Shown in pieces: positions 8,203-16,443 of a stretch of DNA of 64,000 bases (positions are counted from its first letter, which is position 1; each line of letters begins with the position of its first letter). The notes below the pieces were generated by a model that made no database searches, was not told where the DNA came from, and saw nothing but the letters and a program-made list of their open reading frames with translations. This stretch comes from JAASSS01 sp021767745 (lineage in GTDB: Bacteria; Pseudomonadota; Gammaproteobacteria; UBA5335). Where the stretch lies: positions 1-64,000 of the forward strand of contig JAXHVN010000003.1 of the NCBI GenBank assembly GCA_034189165.1, in the 5' to 3' direction. The position numbers and the translations under genes were made by a program.

Positions 8203-9678
8203 ATGGATACGCGCATGAAATATCGCGATCTGCGCGAGTTCATGGCTCTGCTGGAGGCGCGCGGCGAGCTCAAGCGCATCACGGTGCCGGTCTCGCCGGA
8301 ACTGGAGATGACCGAGATCGCCGACCGCGTGCTCCGTCAGGGTGGGCCGGCGCTGCTGTTCGAGCGGCCGACCGGCCATGAGGTACCGGTGCTGGTGAAC
8401 CTGTTCGGCACCACCGGACGGGTGGCGCTGGGCATGGGCGTGGAGAGCACCGAGGCGTTGCACGAGATTGGCCGGGTGCTCGCCTTCCTCAAGGAGCCCG
8501 ATCCGCCGCGCAGCATCCGCGAGGCCTGGCAGACGCTGCCGATCGTGCGCAAGGCGCTGGACATGGCGCCCCGCCGGCGCCGCAGCGGCCCCTGTCAGGA
8601 GGTGGTGCTCGAGGGCGAGGCGGTCGATCTGTCGCGTCTGCCGGTTCAGACCTGCTGGCCCGAAGATGCCGGGCCGCTGATCACCTGGGGGCTGGTGGTG
8701 ACGCGTGGGCCGGAGAAGACGCGCCAGAACCTCGGCATCTACCGCCAGCAGGTGATCGGCCGCAACCGGGTGATCATGCGCTGGCTGGCCCACCGGGGCG
8801 GTGCGCTCGACTTCGCCGACTGGCAGCGGGCCCATCCCGGCGAACCTTTCCCGGTGGCGGTGGCGATCGGCGCGGACCCGGCCACGCTGCTGGGCGCCGT
8901 CACGCCCGTGCCCGATACGCTGTCCGAATACGCCTTCGCCGGACTGCTGCGGGGCGGGCGCACGGAGGTGGTGCGCTGCCTCGGCCCGGACCTGCAGGTA
9001 CCGGCGTTCGCCGAATTCGTGCTGGAAGGCCATATCAAGCCGGACGACATGGCGCCGGAGGGCCCGTTCGGCGATCACACCGGCTACTACAACGAGGTAG
9101 ACCGCTTCCCCGTCTTCACGGTGGAGCGCATCACCCACCGGCGCCAGCCGATCTATCACAGCACCTACACTGGCAGGCCGCCGGACGAGCCGGCCGTACT
9201 GGGCCTGGCGCTGAACGAGGTCTTCGTGCCGATCCTGCGCAAGCAGTTTCCCGAGATCGTCGACTTCTACCTGCCGCCGGAGGGCTGCTCGTACCGGCTG
9301 GCGGTGGTCAGCATGCGCAAGCAGTATCCCGGACACGCCAAGCGCGTCATGTTCGGCGTCTGGTCCTTCCTGCGCCAGTTCATGTACACCAAGTTCGTGA
9401 TCGTGGTGGACGAGGACATCGACGCCCGCAATTGGCAGGACGTGATCTGGGCGCTCACCACGCGCATGGATCCAGTGCGCGACCTGCAGCTGGTCGAGCG
9501 CAGCCCGATCGACTATCTGGATTTCGCCTCGCCGGTGGCCGGCCTTGGCGGCAAGCTGGGGCTCGATGCCACCAACAAATGGCCGGGCGAGACCGATCGC
9601 GAGTGGGGCCGGCCGATCCGCATGCGCACCGATGTGCGCGAACGCATCGACGCGCTGTGGTCCGAGCTCGGCCTGTGA
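8203..9678 (+). CDS. ubiD: UbiD, prenylated-FMN-dependent polyprenyl-4-hydroxybenzoate decarboxylase
   Basis: 491 residues. It begins MDTRMKYRDLREFMALLEAR, like E. coli UbiD; the ATG at 8203 matches the family better than the ATG at 8215, and neither has a strong ribosome-binding site. Core motifs: FERPTGHEVPVLVNLFGT, EGPFGDHTGYY and a C-terminal LDATNKWPGET. UbiD decarboxylates the quinone precursor using prenylated FMN made by UbiX; no ubiX is in this window. The last codons overlap the next gene by 4 bases (GTGA). Confidence 0.96.
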   Translation: MDTRMKYRDLREFMALLEARGELKRITVPVSPELEMTEIADRVLRQGGPALLFERPTGHEVPVLVNLFGTTGRVALGMGVESTEALHEIGRVLAFLKEPDPPRSIREAWQTLPIVRKALDMAPRRRRSGPCQEVVLEGEAVDLSRLPVQTCWPEDAGPLITWGLVVTRGPEKTRQNLGIYRQQVIGRNRVIMRWLAHRGGALDFADWQRAHPGEPFPVAVAIGADPATLLGAVTPVPDTLSEYAFAGLLRGGRTEVVRCLGPDLQVPAFAEFVLEGHIKPDDMAPEGPFGDHTGYYNEVDRFPVFTVERITHRRQPIYHSTYTGRPPDEPAVLGLALNEVFVPILRKQFPEIVDFYLPPEGCSYRLAVVSMRKQYPGHAKRVMFGVWSFLRQFMYTKFVIVVDEDIDARNWQDVIWALTTRMDPVRDLQLVERSPIDYLDFASPVAGLGGKLGLDATNKWPGETDREWGRPIRMRTDVRERIDALWSELGL

Positions 9679-10382
9679 GGTCCCGCCGACGTCCGCGCGG
9701 GCGCCTGATCGTGCTGCTGCTCGCGGGTCTGGCGAGCGCGGCCGGCGCGGCCGGCGCGGCCGGTCCCGGCGCCCGGCCACCCGCGCCGGTACCGCTGCAC
9801 GGCGCGGCCGGCCAGGCCCTGCTGAGCGACGCCCTGCGCGTCGATCACGCGCCGCTCAGCCGCTACTACGAGCGGCAGCGCCAGGCCAGCTGGTGCGGCA
9901 TCGCCAGCGGCGCGATGGTGCTCAACGCCGGCATCGGGCATCGCCGCTGGCAGCAGCAGACACTATACGCGGCCGCACCGGCGGCCACCGGCGGCGCCCT
10001 GCGCATGCGGCTCTACGGGCTGTCGCTGACGCGACTGGCGCAGTTGCTGCGCGAGCAGGGGGCCGAGGTGGAGATCCACAGGGCGCCGACCCTGTCGGCG
10101 CTGCGGGCGCTGGTGACGGCGAACCTCGCGCACCCCGGCGATTACCTCATCGCCAACTATGATCGGGCCACGCTGGGCCAGCGCGGCGGTGGCCACATCT
10201 CGCCGGTGTCGGCCTACGCGCCCGCCGAGGATCGCGTGCTGCTGCTCGATGTCGCGGACGCCGGCGCGCACGTGCCGGCGTGGGTGAGGCTGGCAGACCT
10301 GCAGGCGGCGATGGGCCGCGCCGGCGGTCAGACGCGTGGCCTGTTGCAGGTGCGTCCGCCAGCGCGGGCGGCGCGCCGCTAG
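9675..10382 (+). CDS. Secreted phytochelatin-synthase-like cysteine protease (PF05023-type)
   Basis: 235 residues starting at a GTG inside the ubiD stop (GTGA). Residues 1-29 are a signal peptide (RSRRRPRGRLIVLLLAGLAS). The rest fits the short bacterial phytochelatin-synthase-like domain: C74 in RQASWCGIASGAMVLNAG, H174 in GGHISPVSAYAP and D192 in VLLLDVADAG, the papain-like Cys-His-Asp triad, followed by PAWVRLADLQAAM. Short prokaryotic members such as the Nostoc protein mainly cleave glutathione or its conjugates to gamma-Glu-Cys rather than making long phytochelatins. A periplasmic glutathione-conjugate peptidase is therefore the likely role (inference). Its link to ubiD may be only transcriptional. 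Confidence 0.85.
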   Translation: MRSRRRPRGRLIVLLLAGLASAAGAAGAAGPGARPPAPVPLHGAAGQALLSDALRVDHAPLSRYYERQRQASWCGIASGAMVLNAGIGHRRWQQQTLYAAAPAATGGALRMRLYGLSLTRLAQLLREQGAEVEIHRAPTLSALRALVTANLAHPGDYLIANYDRATLGQRGGGHISPVSAYAPAEDRVLLLDVADAGAHVPAWVRLADLQAAMGRAGGQTRGLLQVRPPARAARR

Positions 10383-12121
10383 CCTGTCTTCTCCAGCGTC
10401 CGCGGCGGCGCCGGCGGTGGGCCGGCGAGCGCACGCAGCGCGTCGTGCGTCGAGCGATGCACCGGGCAGGGGGGATGGCCGCCGCCGCGTAGCAAAGTGC
10501 TGTGTCGCAGGCGGTCCATCACCGGCCCCTTTACCTCGGTCAGGTGCAGGCCGACGCCAGCGCCGGCCAGGTCCGCGCGCAGCTGTTCGAGCAGCTCCAG
10601 GCCGCTGCTGTCGACGTGGTTGACCGCGCTCATGATCAGCACCAGGTCGTGGCAGTCCGGCGCATCGGCGATGGCCCCGAGGATGAAGTCCTGCACCGGG
10701 CCGACGTTGCCGAAGTAGAGGTTCTCGTCGATGCGGATCGCCATGCAGCCGGGCTGGGTCTGCACCCGCTCCCGGTCGACGTTGCGGAAATGCTCGGTGC
10801 CCGGGATGCGCCCGACGATGGCGATGTGCGGCCGACTGGTGCGGTGCAGGTACAGCGCCAGTGCCACCACCACGCCCAGCAACAGGCCCTGCTCGATGCC
10901 GAGCAGCAGCACCCCGCCGAAGGTCGCCAGCATCGCGCTGCCATCGGCGCGGTCGAACCGCCAGATCTCGCGCATGTGCGCCGGGTCGATCAGCTGTGCC
11001 ACCGACACCACGATCACCGCGGCCAGCGCGGCCCGCGGCAGCAGCGCCAGTGCGTCGCCCGCCAGCAGCGCGATCAGCGCCACCAGCACCGCTGTGACGA
11101 TCGCCGCCAGCTGCGTGCGCGCCCCGGCGTCGAAGTTCACCACCGAGCGCGAGAAGCCGCCGGCGACCGGCATGGCGCCGCTCAGGGCGCTGGCGAGGTT
11201 GGCACCGCCCAGGGCCAGCAGCTCCTGATCGGGATCGATACGCTCGCGCCGGCGGGCGGCCAGCGTCTTGGCGACCGACACGCTCTCCACGTAGCCGACC
11301 AGGGCGATCAGCACGGCCGAGGGCGCCAGCGCGCGCCAGCCGGTGGGGTCGAGAAAGTCCAGCGTCGGTCGCGGCAGCCCGTTTGGAACCGTGCCGAGCA
11401 CGGCGATGCCGGCATGCTGCGGGCCGGCCAGCGCCATGGCCGCCAGGGCCGCCGCCATCACGGCCAACGGCCCTAGCCGCGAGAGGATCTGTGCCTGCCG
11501 GGCCGGGCAGCCCAGCGTCATCAGCCCGTGCACGAGCGGTCCGCGCGCCAGCAGCAGCAGGGCGATCGCCGCGAGCGAGAGCAGCAGCGTGGGCAGGTGC
11601 AGCCGCCCGAGCCCGCCGAGCAGGCTGGCGGCATGGGCGAGCAAGCCGTGGCCCGCGAGCGCGATGCCCGTCAGCGGTCCGAGTTGGGAGGCGATGATCA
11701 CCAGCGCCGCCGCCGCGGTGAAGCCGGTCAGCACCGGATGGCCGATGAAGCTGGTCAGCGCGCCCAGCCGCAGGGCGCCCAGCAGCGCCAGCAGCAGGCC
11801 GACCTCGGCGGCGAGGATGGTGGCGCCGGCGAGGTAGCGAGCCGGGTCGCCGCCGGCGTAGGGGCCGAGCGCCGCGGCCACCATCACGGCGGCGACGGCC
11901 ACCGGGCCGACTGCCAGCGTTCGACTGCTGCCCAGCAGGGCGTAGATCACCGGCGGCAGCATGCTGGCATACAGGCCGACCTGGGCCGGCAGCCCGGCCA
12001 GCAGCGCGTAGGCCAGTGCCTGGGGCACCAGCAGCAACGCGGTGATGGTGCCGGCGATCAGGTCGTCGGCGAACGCGCCGCGGTCATAGCCGGCCAGCGA
12101 GGCCGCGAGCGGCAGGCGCAC
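10379..12121 (-). CDS. SulP/SLC26-family anion transporter with C-terminal STAS domain
   Basis: 580 residues with about 10-14 hydrophobic segments from residue 15 to 420 (SulP signature region YGLYASMLPP-like QVGLYASMLPPVIYALLGSS, then TLAVGPVAVAAVMV), and a cytosolic STAS domain around 440-555 (VLIMSAVNHVDSSGLELLEQ). SulP proteins move sulfate, bicarbonate or other anions; the substrate cannot be read from sequence. It starts 4 bases after the persulfide dioxygenase gene, so the two are one transcription unit, which favours a sulfur oxyanion. Its stop overlaps the converging phytochelatin-synthase-like gene by 4 bases. Confidence 0.92.
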   Translation of the reverse strand: MRLPLAASLAGYDRGAFADDLIAGTITALLLVPQALAYALLAGLPAQVGLYASMLPPVIYALLGSSRTLAVGPVAVAAVMVAAALGPYAGGDPARYLAGATILAAEVGLLLALLGALRLGALTSFIGHPVLTGFTAAAALVIIASQLGPLTGIALAGHGLLAHAASLLGGLGRLHLPTLLLSLAAIALLLLARGPLVHGLMTLGCPARQAQILSRLGPLAVMAAALAAMALAGPQHAGIAVLGTVPNGLPRPTLDFLDPTGWRALAPSAVLIALVGYVESVSVAKTLAARRRERIDPDQELLALGGANLASALSGAMPVAGGFSRSVVNFDAGARTQLAAIVTAVLVALIALLAGDALALLPRAALAAVIVVSVAQLIDPAHMREIWRFDRADGSAMLATFGGVLLLGIEQGLLLGVVVALALYLHRTSRPHIAIVGRIPGTEHFRNVDRERVQTQPGCMAIRIDENLYFGNVGPVQDFILGAIADAPDCHDLVLIMSAVNHVDSSGLELLEQLRADLAGAGVGLHLTEVKGPVMDRLRHSTLLRGGGHPPCPVHRSTHDALRALAGPPPAPPRTLEKTG

Positions 12122-12125
12122 CGAT

Positions 12126-12827
12126 TCAGGCGGCAGGCTGGCCGCAGGCGAGATTGGCCGGCACGGCGACGTCGATCTGCTTCGGATCGGGCAGGTTCAG
12201 CGCCTGCATGATCGCCACGTACTCCGCCTCGCTCTTGCCGGCCAGACGCGGGTTGTGCCGCTTCTCCTCGCCGATCGAGGAAGCCGTCCAGCCCTTGTAG
12301 TCATGCGCGGGGTAGACCAGCGTCTGCTCGGGCAGCGTGAACAGCCGATGGACGATCGAACGATACGAGGCGTGCGGATCGCCGCCCTGGAAATCGGTGC
12401 GGCCGCTGCCCCGGATCAGCAGCACATCGCCGGTGAAGACCATCGGCGGGCCGCCGCGCTCGAGCAGGAAGCTGTAGGACTCATTGGTGTGCCCCGGCGT
12501 CGACAGCGCCCGCAACACCAGCTCGTCGACCTCGACCGTCTGCCCGTCCGCCACCCGTTCGCTGACGCAGGACGCCCGGGACTGCTCGCCCATCACGCTC
12601 GCCGCGCCGGTGGCATCGCGCAGGTCGCCGAGCGCGGTGATGTGATCGGCGTGCGTGTGCGTATCCAGCGTCTTCACCAGCGTCAGCTCCAGCTCGCGCA
12701 GCAGCGTGAGGTAGGTCTGGAGCTGCGACTTCACCGGGTCGATCAGCACCGCCTCGCGCCGTGGTCCGGCGCTGAGCAGGTAGGTATAGCTCGAGGTCTC
12801 CAGATCGATCAGTTGCCGGAACAGCAT
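12126..12827 (-). CDS. ETHE1-type persulfide dioxygenase (metallo-beta-lactamase fold)
   Basis: 233 residues. Metal and substrate motifs: HTHADH (H57, H59, D61, H62), H113 in STPGHTNES, D134 in VFTGDVLLI, the ETHE1-type GSGRTDFQGGD (141-150) and H175 in YPAHDYKG. Only the first-shell pattern H-H-D of mononuclear Fe(II) ETHE1 enzymes is implied; these oxidise glutathione persulfide to sulfite. A strong AAGGAGG ribosome-binding site lies 5 bases before the ATG. The gene heads an operon with the SulP transporter and has its own promoter with a palindromic element. No rhodanese domain is fused, unlike some bacterial homologues. Confidence 0.92.
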   Translation of the reverse strand: MLFRQLIDLETSSYTYLLSAGPRREAVLIDPVKSQLQTYLTLLRELELTLVKTLDTHTHADHITALGDLRDATGAASVMGEQSRASCVSERVADGQTVEVDELVLRALSTPGHTNESYSFLLERGGPPMVFTGDVLLIRGSGRTDFQGGDPHASYRSIVHRLFTLPEQTLVYPAHDYKGWTASSIGEEKRHNPRLAGKSEAEYVAIMQALNLPDPKQIDVAVPANLACGQPAA

Positions 12828-12847
12828 GGCGCCTCCTTATTCGATTC

Positions 12848-12893
12848 AGGAATTAAGTTATTCCTAATATAAAGGCAAGGCCGTGCATTGCAA
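12848..12893 (-). promoter_or_regulatory. Promoter and palindromic operator of the persulfide dioxygenase/SulP operon
   Basis: Reading the minus strand: TTGCAA (-35), 16 bases, TATATT (-10), then at once a perfect inverted repeat AGGAAT-N6-ATTCCT (plus-strand 12848-12865), which would overlap the transcription start, and then the AAGGAGG ribosome-binding site. The region is strikingly AT-rich compared with its neighbours. A repressor bound here would block the promoter. Sulfide/persulfide genes of this type are often controlled by ArsR-family BigR/SqrR repressors, which bind AT-rich palindromes; that link is inference since no regulator gene lies nearby. Confidence 0.65.
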
Positions 12894-12905
12894 TCCCGGC
12901 GCCAC

Positions 12906-13844
12906 CTATAGCCCGGCGGCCTTCAGACGGGCGGCATGGGCCAGATACAGTGCCACCGGTTCATCCTCGCCGCCGCCGTCCAGGCCGAACAGCAGGTTGG
13001 TCTGGTCCATGTGATTGTGGCGGTAGTCATCGCGCAGCACTTCGCCGAAGTGCGTGCTGCAGCGCCCGACCAGCCCGTCGTTCTCCTCCTCGAAGGGCAG
13101 GCCGGTCAGCCAGAGCACGCCATCGCTCGGATCGATGCCGGTGCTGAAGTGGCCGATGCTGCCCCAGGACCAGAAGCGGATACCGTCGACCTCGTGCTCG
13201 CCCTCGCCGCAGTCCGTGGTGGGGATGCCGGCAGGATGGCGGGCGTTGAAATCGGCGGCGCCGGCGCTGGTCATCGAGCCCAGCGCCGCCAGCGGCTGTT
13301 GCCCATAGCCGCCGCGTGAGCCGAGGTCGATCAGCCGGCCGGTGAGGGCGAAGGCGCCGACCGCCAGCCGTTCGCCGATGCTGCCCTCGGCGAAGCGCGC
13401 CCGCAGCCAATCGGCGAAGGCCGAGCCCTTGTGCGGCGAGCCCACGGTGGTGATCGAGGCGACCCACTCCGGCCGCTGCGCGGCGACGTAGCGCGCCGTC
13501 ATGCCGCCCTGACTGTGGCCGATGAGGTTGAACTTCTCGACGCCGCTCTGCGCCCGGTAGCGCGCCAGCTGTCGCAGCAGCTGTTCGCCGCGCGCCTCAT
13601 TGGAGTCGATCGCCGCGACCTGCGGCACGAACACCGTGGCGCCGGCCTCGCGCAGCGGCCCGGGGATGCCGAACCAGTAGTCCATGCCGAGCAGCGTGTC
13701 GAAGCCGAGAAAGCCGTGGATCAGCACGATCGGGTAGCGCGTCGCGGCCTGGTCCGAGGCCGGCTGTGCCATGGCGAGTGGCGGGACGGTGAGCAGCAGC
13801 AGAGCCAGGCCGAGGGCCAGGCGGCGCGGATGATGGCCAGCCAT
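12906..13844 (-). CDS. Secreted triacylglycerol lipase (Pseudomonas family I type)
   Basis: 312 residues with a signal peptide (about 1-26, ending AMA). The alpha/beta-hydrolase core shows the oxyanion strand YPIVLIHGFLGFD (37-49), the nucleophile S111 in LIGHSQGGMTARY, the likely acid in ENDGLVGRCS and the histidine in RHNHMDQTN. The cysteines in TTDCGEGEH and VGRCSTHF correspond to the disulfide of family I.1/I.2 lipases, and the D-rich stretch near them to the calcium site. Such lipases often need a Lif foldase; none lies beside it here. Secretion to the periplasm, probably then by type II, is expected. Confidence 0.9.
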   Translation of the reverse strand: MAGHHPRRLALGLALLLLTVPPLAMAQPASDQAATRYPIVLIHGFLGFDTLLGMDYWFGIPGPLREAGATVFVPQVAAIDSNEARGEQLLRQLARYRAQSGVEKFNLIGHSQGGMTARYVAAQRPEWVASITTVGSPHKGSAFADWLRARFAEGSIGERLAVGAFALTGRLIDLGSRGGYGQQPLAALGSMTSAGAADFNARHPAGIPTTDCGEGEHEVDGIRFWSWGSIGHFSTGIDPSDGVLWLTGLPFEEENDGLVGRCSTHFGEVLRDDYRHNHMDQTNLLFGLDGGGEDEPVALYLAHAARLKAAGL

Positions 13845-13886
13845 GAACGTTTCCTTGCCAGAGGTCGTTGCGAACCAGCGTAGTCG

Positions 13887-14756
13887 TCAGCCGGCGTCCA
13901 TGAACGGTGCCACCAGCGGTGGCAGGGCATCGGCGGCGTCGGCCGCCAGCCGCAGTGTGAACAGGTCGTCCGCCCGGGTGCGGCCGAGGTTGATGGCCGC
14001 CACCGGCTTGCCCAGCCGGATCGCCTCGCGCACGAAGCGAAAGCCCGAGTACACCATCAGCGAGCTGCCCACCACCAGCACCGCGTCGGCCTCGCTCAGG
14101 GCGGCGAAGGCGGCCTCGACGCGGGCTGGCGGCACACGTTCGCCGAAGAAGACGACGTCGGGCTTGAGGATCCCGCCGCAGTGCGGACAGGCGGGCACGA
14201 GGAAGCCGGCATCGTCCTCGACGGCCACATCGCCATCCGGCAGTATCCGCGCCTGCTGTGCGTCCCAGCCGGGATTGGCCGCCAGCAGGGCCTGCTGCAG
14301 CGCGTGACGCGAGCGGCGCACGCCGCAGTCCAGGCAGATCACCCGGTCGAGCCGGCCGTGCAGGTCGATTACCCGCTGGCTGCCGGCACGCTGGTGCAAT
14401 GCGTCGACGTTTTGGGTCACCAGTTGCACGATGCGCCCGGCCCGCTCCAGGTCGGCGAGCGCCCGGTGCGCCGGGTTCGGACGGGCGGCGGCGAACGCCG
14501 GCCATCCTGCCAGGCTGCGTGCCCAATAGCGGCGGCGGCGGGCGGCGCTGCCGATGAAATCGCGATGGGCCATGGGGGTGCCGCGGCGCCAGACGCCGTC
14601 GGCATCGCGGTAGTCGGGAATGCCCGAGGCGGTGCTGCAGCCGGCGCCGGTGAGCACGAACAGCCGCGGCTGGGCGTCGAGCCAGGCCGCCAGCGCGGCC
14701 GGCTCGGCCGCGGGTTGGCAGGCAGCCGGCGGCACGCGCCGCGCGGTGTTCAACAT
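13887..14756 (-). CDS. Sir2-family NAD-dependent protein deacylase
   Basis: 289 residues. Rossmann/NAD motifs VLTGAGCSTASGIPDYRDA (34-52), TQNVDALHQRAGS and the catalytic histidine in DLHGRLDRVICLDCG; the zinc finger is CLDC...CPHC. The sequence IPDYRDADGVW resembles class II (SIRT4-like) sirtuins, which remove acetyl or lipoyl-type acyl groups. The start at 14756 gives a family-like N-terminus; upstream in-frame sequence is not similar. It follows the two PhoD-like genes on the same strand after a 92-base gap with a strong hairpin, and 42 bases separate it from the downstream lipase gene. Confidence 0.93.
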   Translation of the reverse strand: MLNTARRVPPAACQPAAEPAALAAWLDAQPRLFVLTGAGCSTASGIPDYRDADGVWRRGTPMAHRDFIGSAARRRRYWARSLAGWPAFAAARPNPAHRALADLERAGRIVQLVTQNVDALHQRAGSQRVIDLHGRLDRVICLDCGVRRSRHALQQALLAANPGWDAQQARILPDGDVAVEDDAGFLVPACPHCGGILKPDVVFFGERVPPARVEAAFAALSEADAVLVVGSSLMVYSGFRFVREAIRLGKPVAAINLGRTRADDLFTLRLAADAADALPPLVAPFMDAG

Positions 14757-14801
14757 CGGAGCCGGCTGCTGACGATCATGCCGGCTCCAGCATGGCCAGC
14801 A

Positions 14802-14834
14802 CCGCCGGACGGCGCAAGCGGCGCCATCCGGCGG
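14802..14834. terminator. Strong GC hairpin between phoD-like gene and sirtuin gene
   Basis: CCGCCGGA and GGCGC pair with GCGCC and TCCGGCGG around a 5-base AAGCG loop, with one internal C/A mismatch: 13 pairs in all. There is no T run on either strand, so it is not a classical intrinsic terminator; it may stabilise the 3' end of the phoD-like message or pause polymerase. Confidence 0.5.
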
Positions 14835-14848
14835 GCCGGCCCCCGGCG

Positions 14849-16336
14849 TCACTCGCGGGGGATGAGCGTCTCGGCAAAGCGGGTCTCGCCGGCGGTATCG
14901 CGCACACTGAAGGTCAGCAGGCCCCGATCGTCGATGTCGATCACACCGAAGTTGAACCAGTCCTTGGCCGTCGACCAACTGGTCACCGGTTCCTGCGGGC
15001 CGAAGAAGAACAGCCGCTCCGGGTTCAGCGTGGTATCGAAGGCCGCGTTGGGGAACAGCCCGGCGTTCAGCGGGCCGACCACCGCCTCATGCGCGAGAAA
15101 GTCCGGCGCCTCGGCGATCGGCCGATAACGGAAGACCGAGGCGAAGTGCACGTCGGTCGTGATCCACAGGTTGTTGTGGATGCCCTGCGCAGCCATGAAG
15201 CCGAGGATGTCCAGCAGCTCGCGCTCGTAGCCGCCGGCCTGCTCGAAGTTCGCCCAGCCGTCGCGACCGCCGGCACCGGCGGAGCCGGTCGGGATCGACA
15301 TCGGCACGCTGGTGACGATCAGCTTCCAGGTCGCATCGGAGGCGGCGAGGCCGGCCTTGAGCCAGGCAACCTGCTCGCGGCCGAGCATCGTCTTGGGCGA
15401 GGCATCGTCGTCGGGCTCGAAGTTCGCGTCGCGGTACTGGCGGTTGTCGAGGATGAAGATCTCCAGGTGCCGGCCCCAGCGCAGGCTGCGGTAGAGCCGT
15501 TGGGGTGTGATCGCCGCGGGATCGACCGGGTTGTAGTCCAGGAACGCCTGCAGGCCGATCGGCAGCAGGTTCTGGCCGGTATAGGGCGCCTCCTGCCGGG
15601 TGTCGTTCAGCGGGCCGAAATCGTTGACCACCTCATGATCGTCCCAGATGCCGAAGTAGCCGGTCTGCCGGCGCAGCGCCGCCAGCTGCGGCTCGCCCCA
15701 CGCATAGCGCCAATGGGCCCAGTAGTCGGCCAGCGAGGTGGCCGGCGGGAACTCGCCGGCGAGCTGCTCGTTCTGATAGCGCCCGATCGGCTCGCAGACG
15801 TTGTCGGCGTAGATCATGTCGCCCAGGCCGATGAAGAAGTCCGGCTCGAGCGCCCGGATGGCGGCGAAGATCGGGAAGCCCTCGGTGGCGTCGCGGCAGA
15901 CGTTCTGACCGGCGACGTCACCTCCCCAGGCCAGCCGCAGGCGGGCGGTGCTGTCGGCCGCCGGCGCCGTGCGGAAGCTGCCGCTCACGGCGCGTTTGAG
16001 ATTGCGCACCGGGCCGGTCTCGTTGCTCCACAGCCGGTAGCGATAGGTCGTGTCCGCCGCGAGGCCCTCGACCACGAAGCGCACCGTCCAGTCCGCATCG
16101 GCGGCGGCCGGCAGCGTCCGGAAGATCGGCGGGCCCTGGTCGCTGGCGAGCCACAGCCGCACCGTTTCCGGACCCTCGGCGCGGGCCCAGATGATGGCGC
16201 TTTCCGCCGTCGGCGCGACCGCCGGCGTCGGCTGCACGGCAGCGCGTGCGGCCGGGGGGAACACGGTGCCGACCGCGGCGGTGGCCAAGACGGTGGCGAG
16301 GGCGGTGGACAGGCACGGGCGAGGCAGTGATCGCAT
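14849..16336 (-). CDS. PhoD-like secreted phosphatase, copy 1
   Basis: 495 residues with a signal peptide (1 to about 33, ending ARA). An N-terminal Fn3-like domain (SAIIWARAEGPETVRLWLAS, about 45-140) precedes the PhoD metallophosphatase domain with WGGDVAGQNVC, GLGDMIYADN, WDDHEVVND and DVHFASVFRY. PhoD enzymes are Fe/Ca phosphomonoesterases or phosphodiesterases released to the periplasm. The following gene upstream (16444-17859) is a clear paralogue. No Tat twin-arginine pair is obvious in the first residues (MRSLPRPCLS), although PhoD proteins usually use Tat, so the export route is uncertain. Confidence 0.92.
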   Translation of the reverse strand: MRSLPRPCLSTALATVLATAAVGTVFPPAARAAVQPTPAVAPTAESAIIWARAEGPETVRLWLASDQGPPIFRTLPAAADADWTVRFVVEGLAADTTYRYRLWSNETGPVRNLKRAVSGSFRTAPAADSTARLRLAWGGDVAGQNVCRDATEGFPIFAAIRALEPDFFIGLGDMIYADNVCEPIGRYQNEQLAGEFPPATSLADYWAHWRYAWGEPQLAALRRQTGYFGIWDDHEVVNDFGPLNDTRQEAPYTGQNLLPIGLQAFLDYNPVDPAAITPQRLYRSLRWGRHLEIFILDNRQYRDANFEPDDDASPKTMLGREQVAWLKAGLAASDATWKLIVTSVPMSIPTGSAGAGGRDGWANFEQAGGYERELLDILGFMAAQGIHNNLWITTDVHFASVFRYRPIAEAPDFLAHEAVVGPLNAGLFPNAAFDTTLNPERLFFFGPQEPVTSWSTAKDWFNFGVIDIDDRGLLTFSVRDTAGETRFAETLIPRE

Positions 16337-16443
16337 CAGCGGCTCCGGGGCGGCGGTCGGGAGCGCTGAGGGTGCCGTGGCGAGGTGACAGGGCGTTGGC
16401 GGCGGGATAACGCGCCGATGACGTGTGCCGCGAACGCGGCCGC

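Noticed and set aside
8194..9780. Minus-strand open frame of 528 codons opposite ubiD
   Set aside because: Shadow of ubiD; no motif and no ribosome-binding site.
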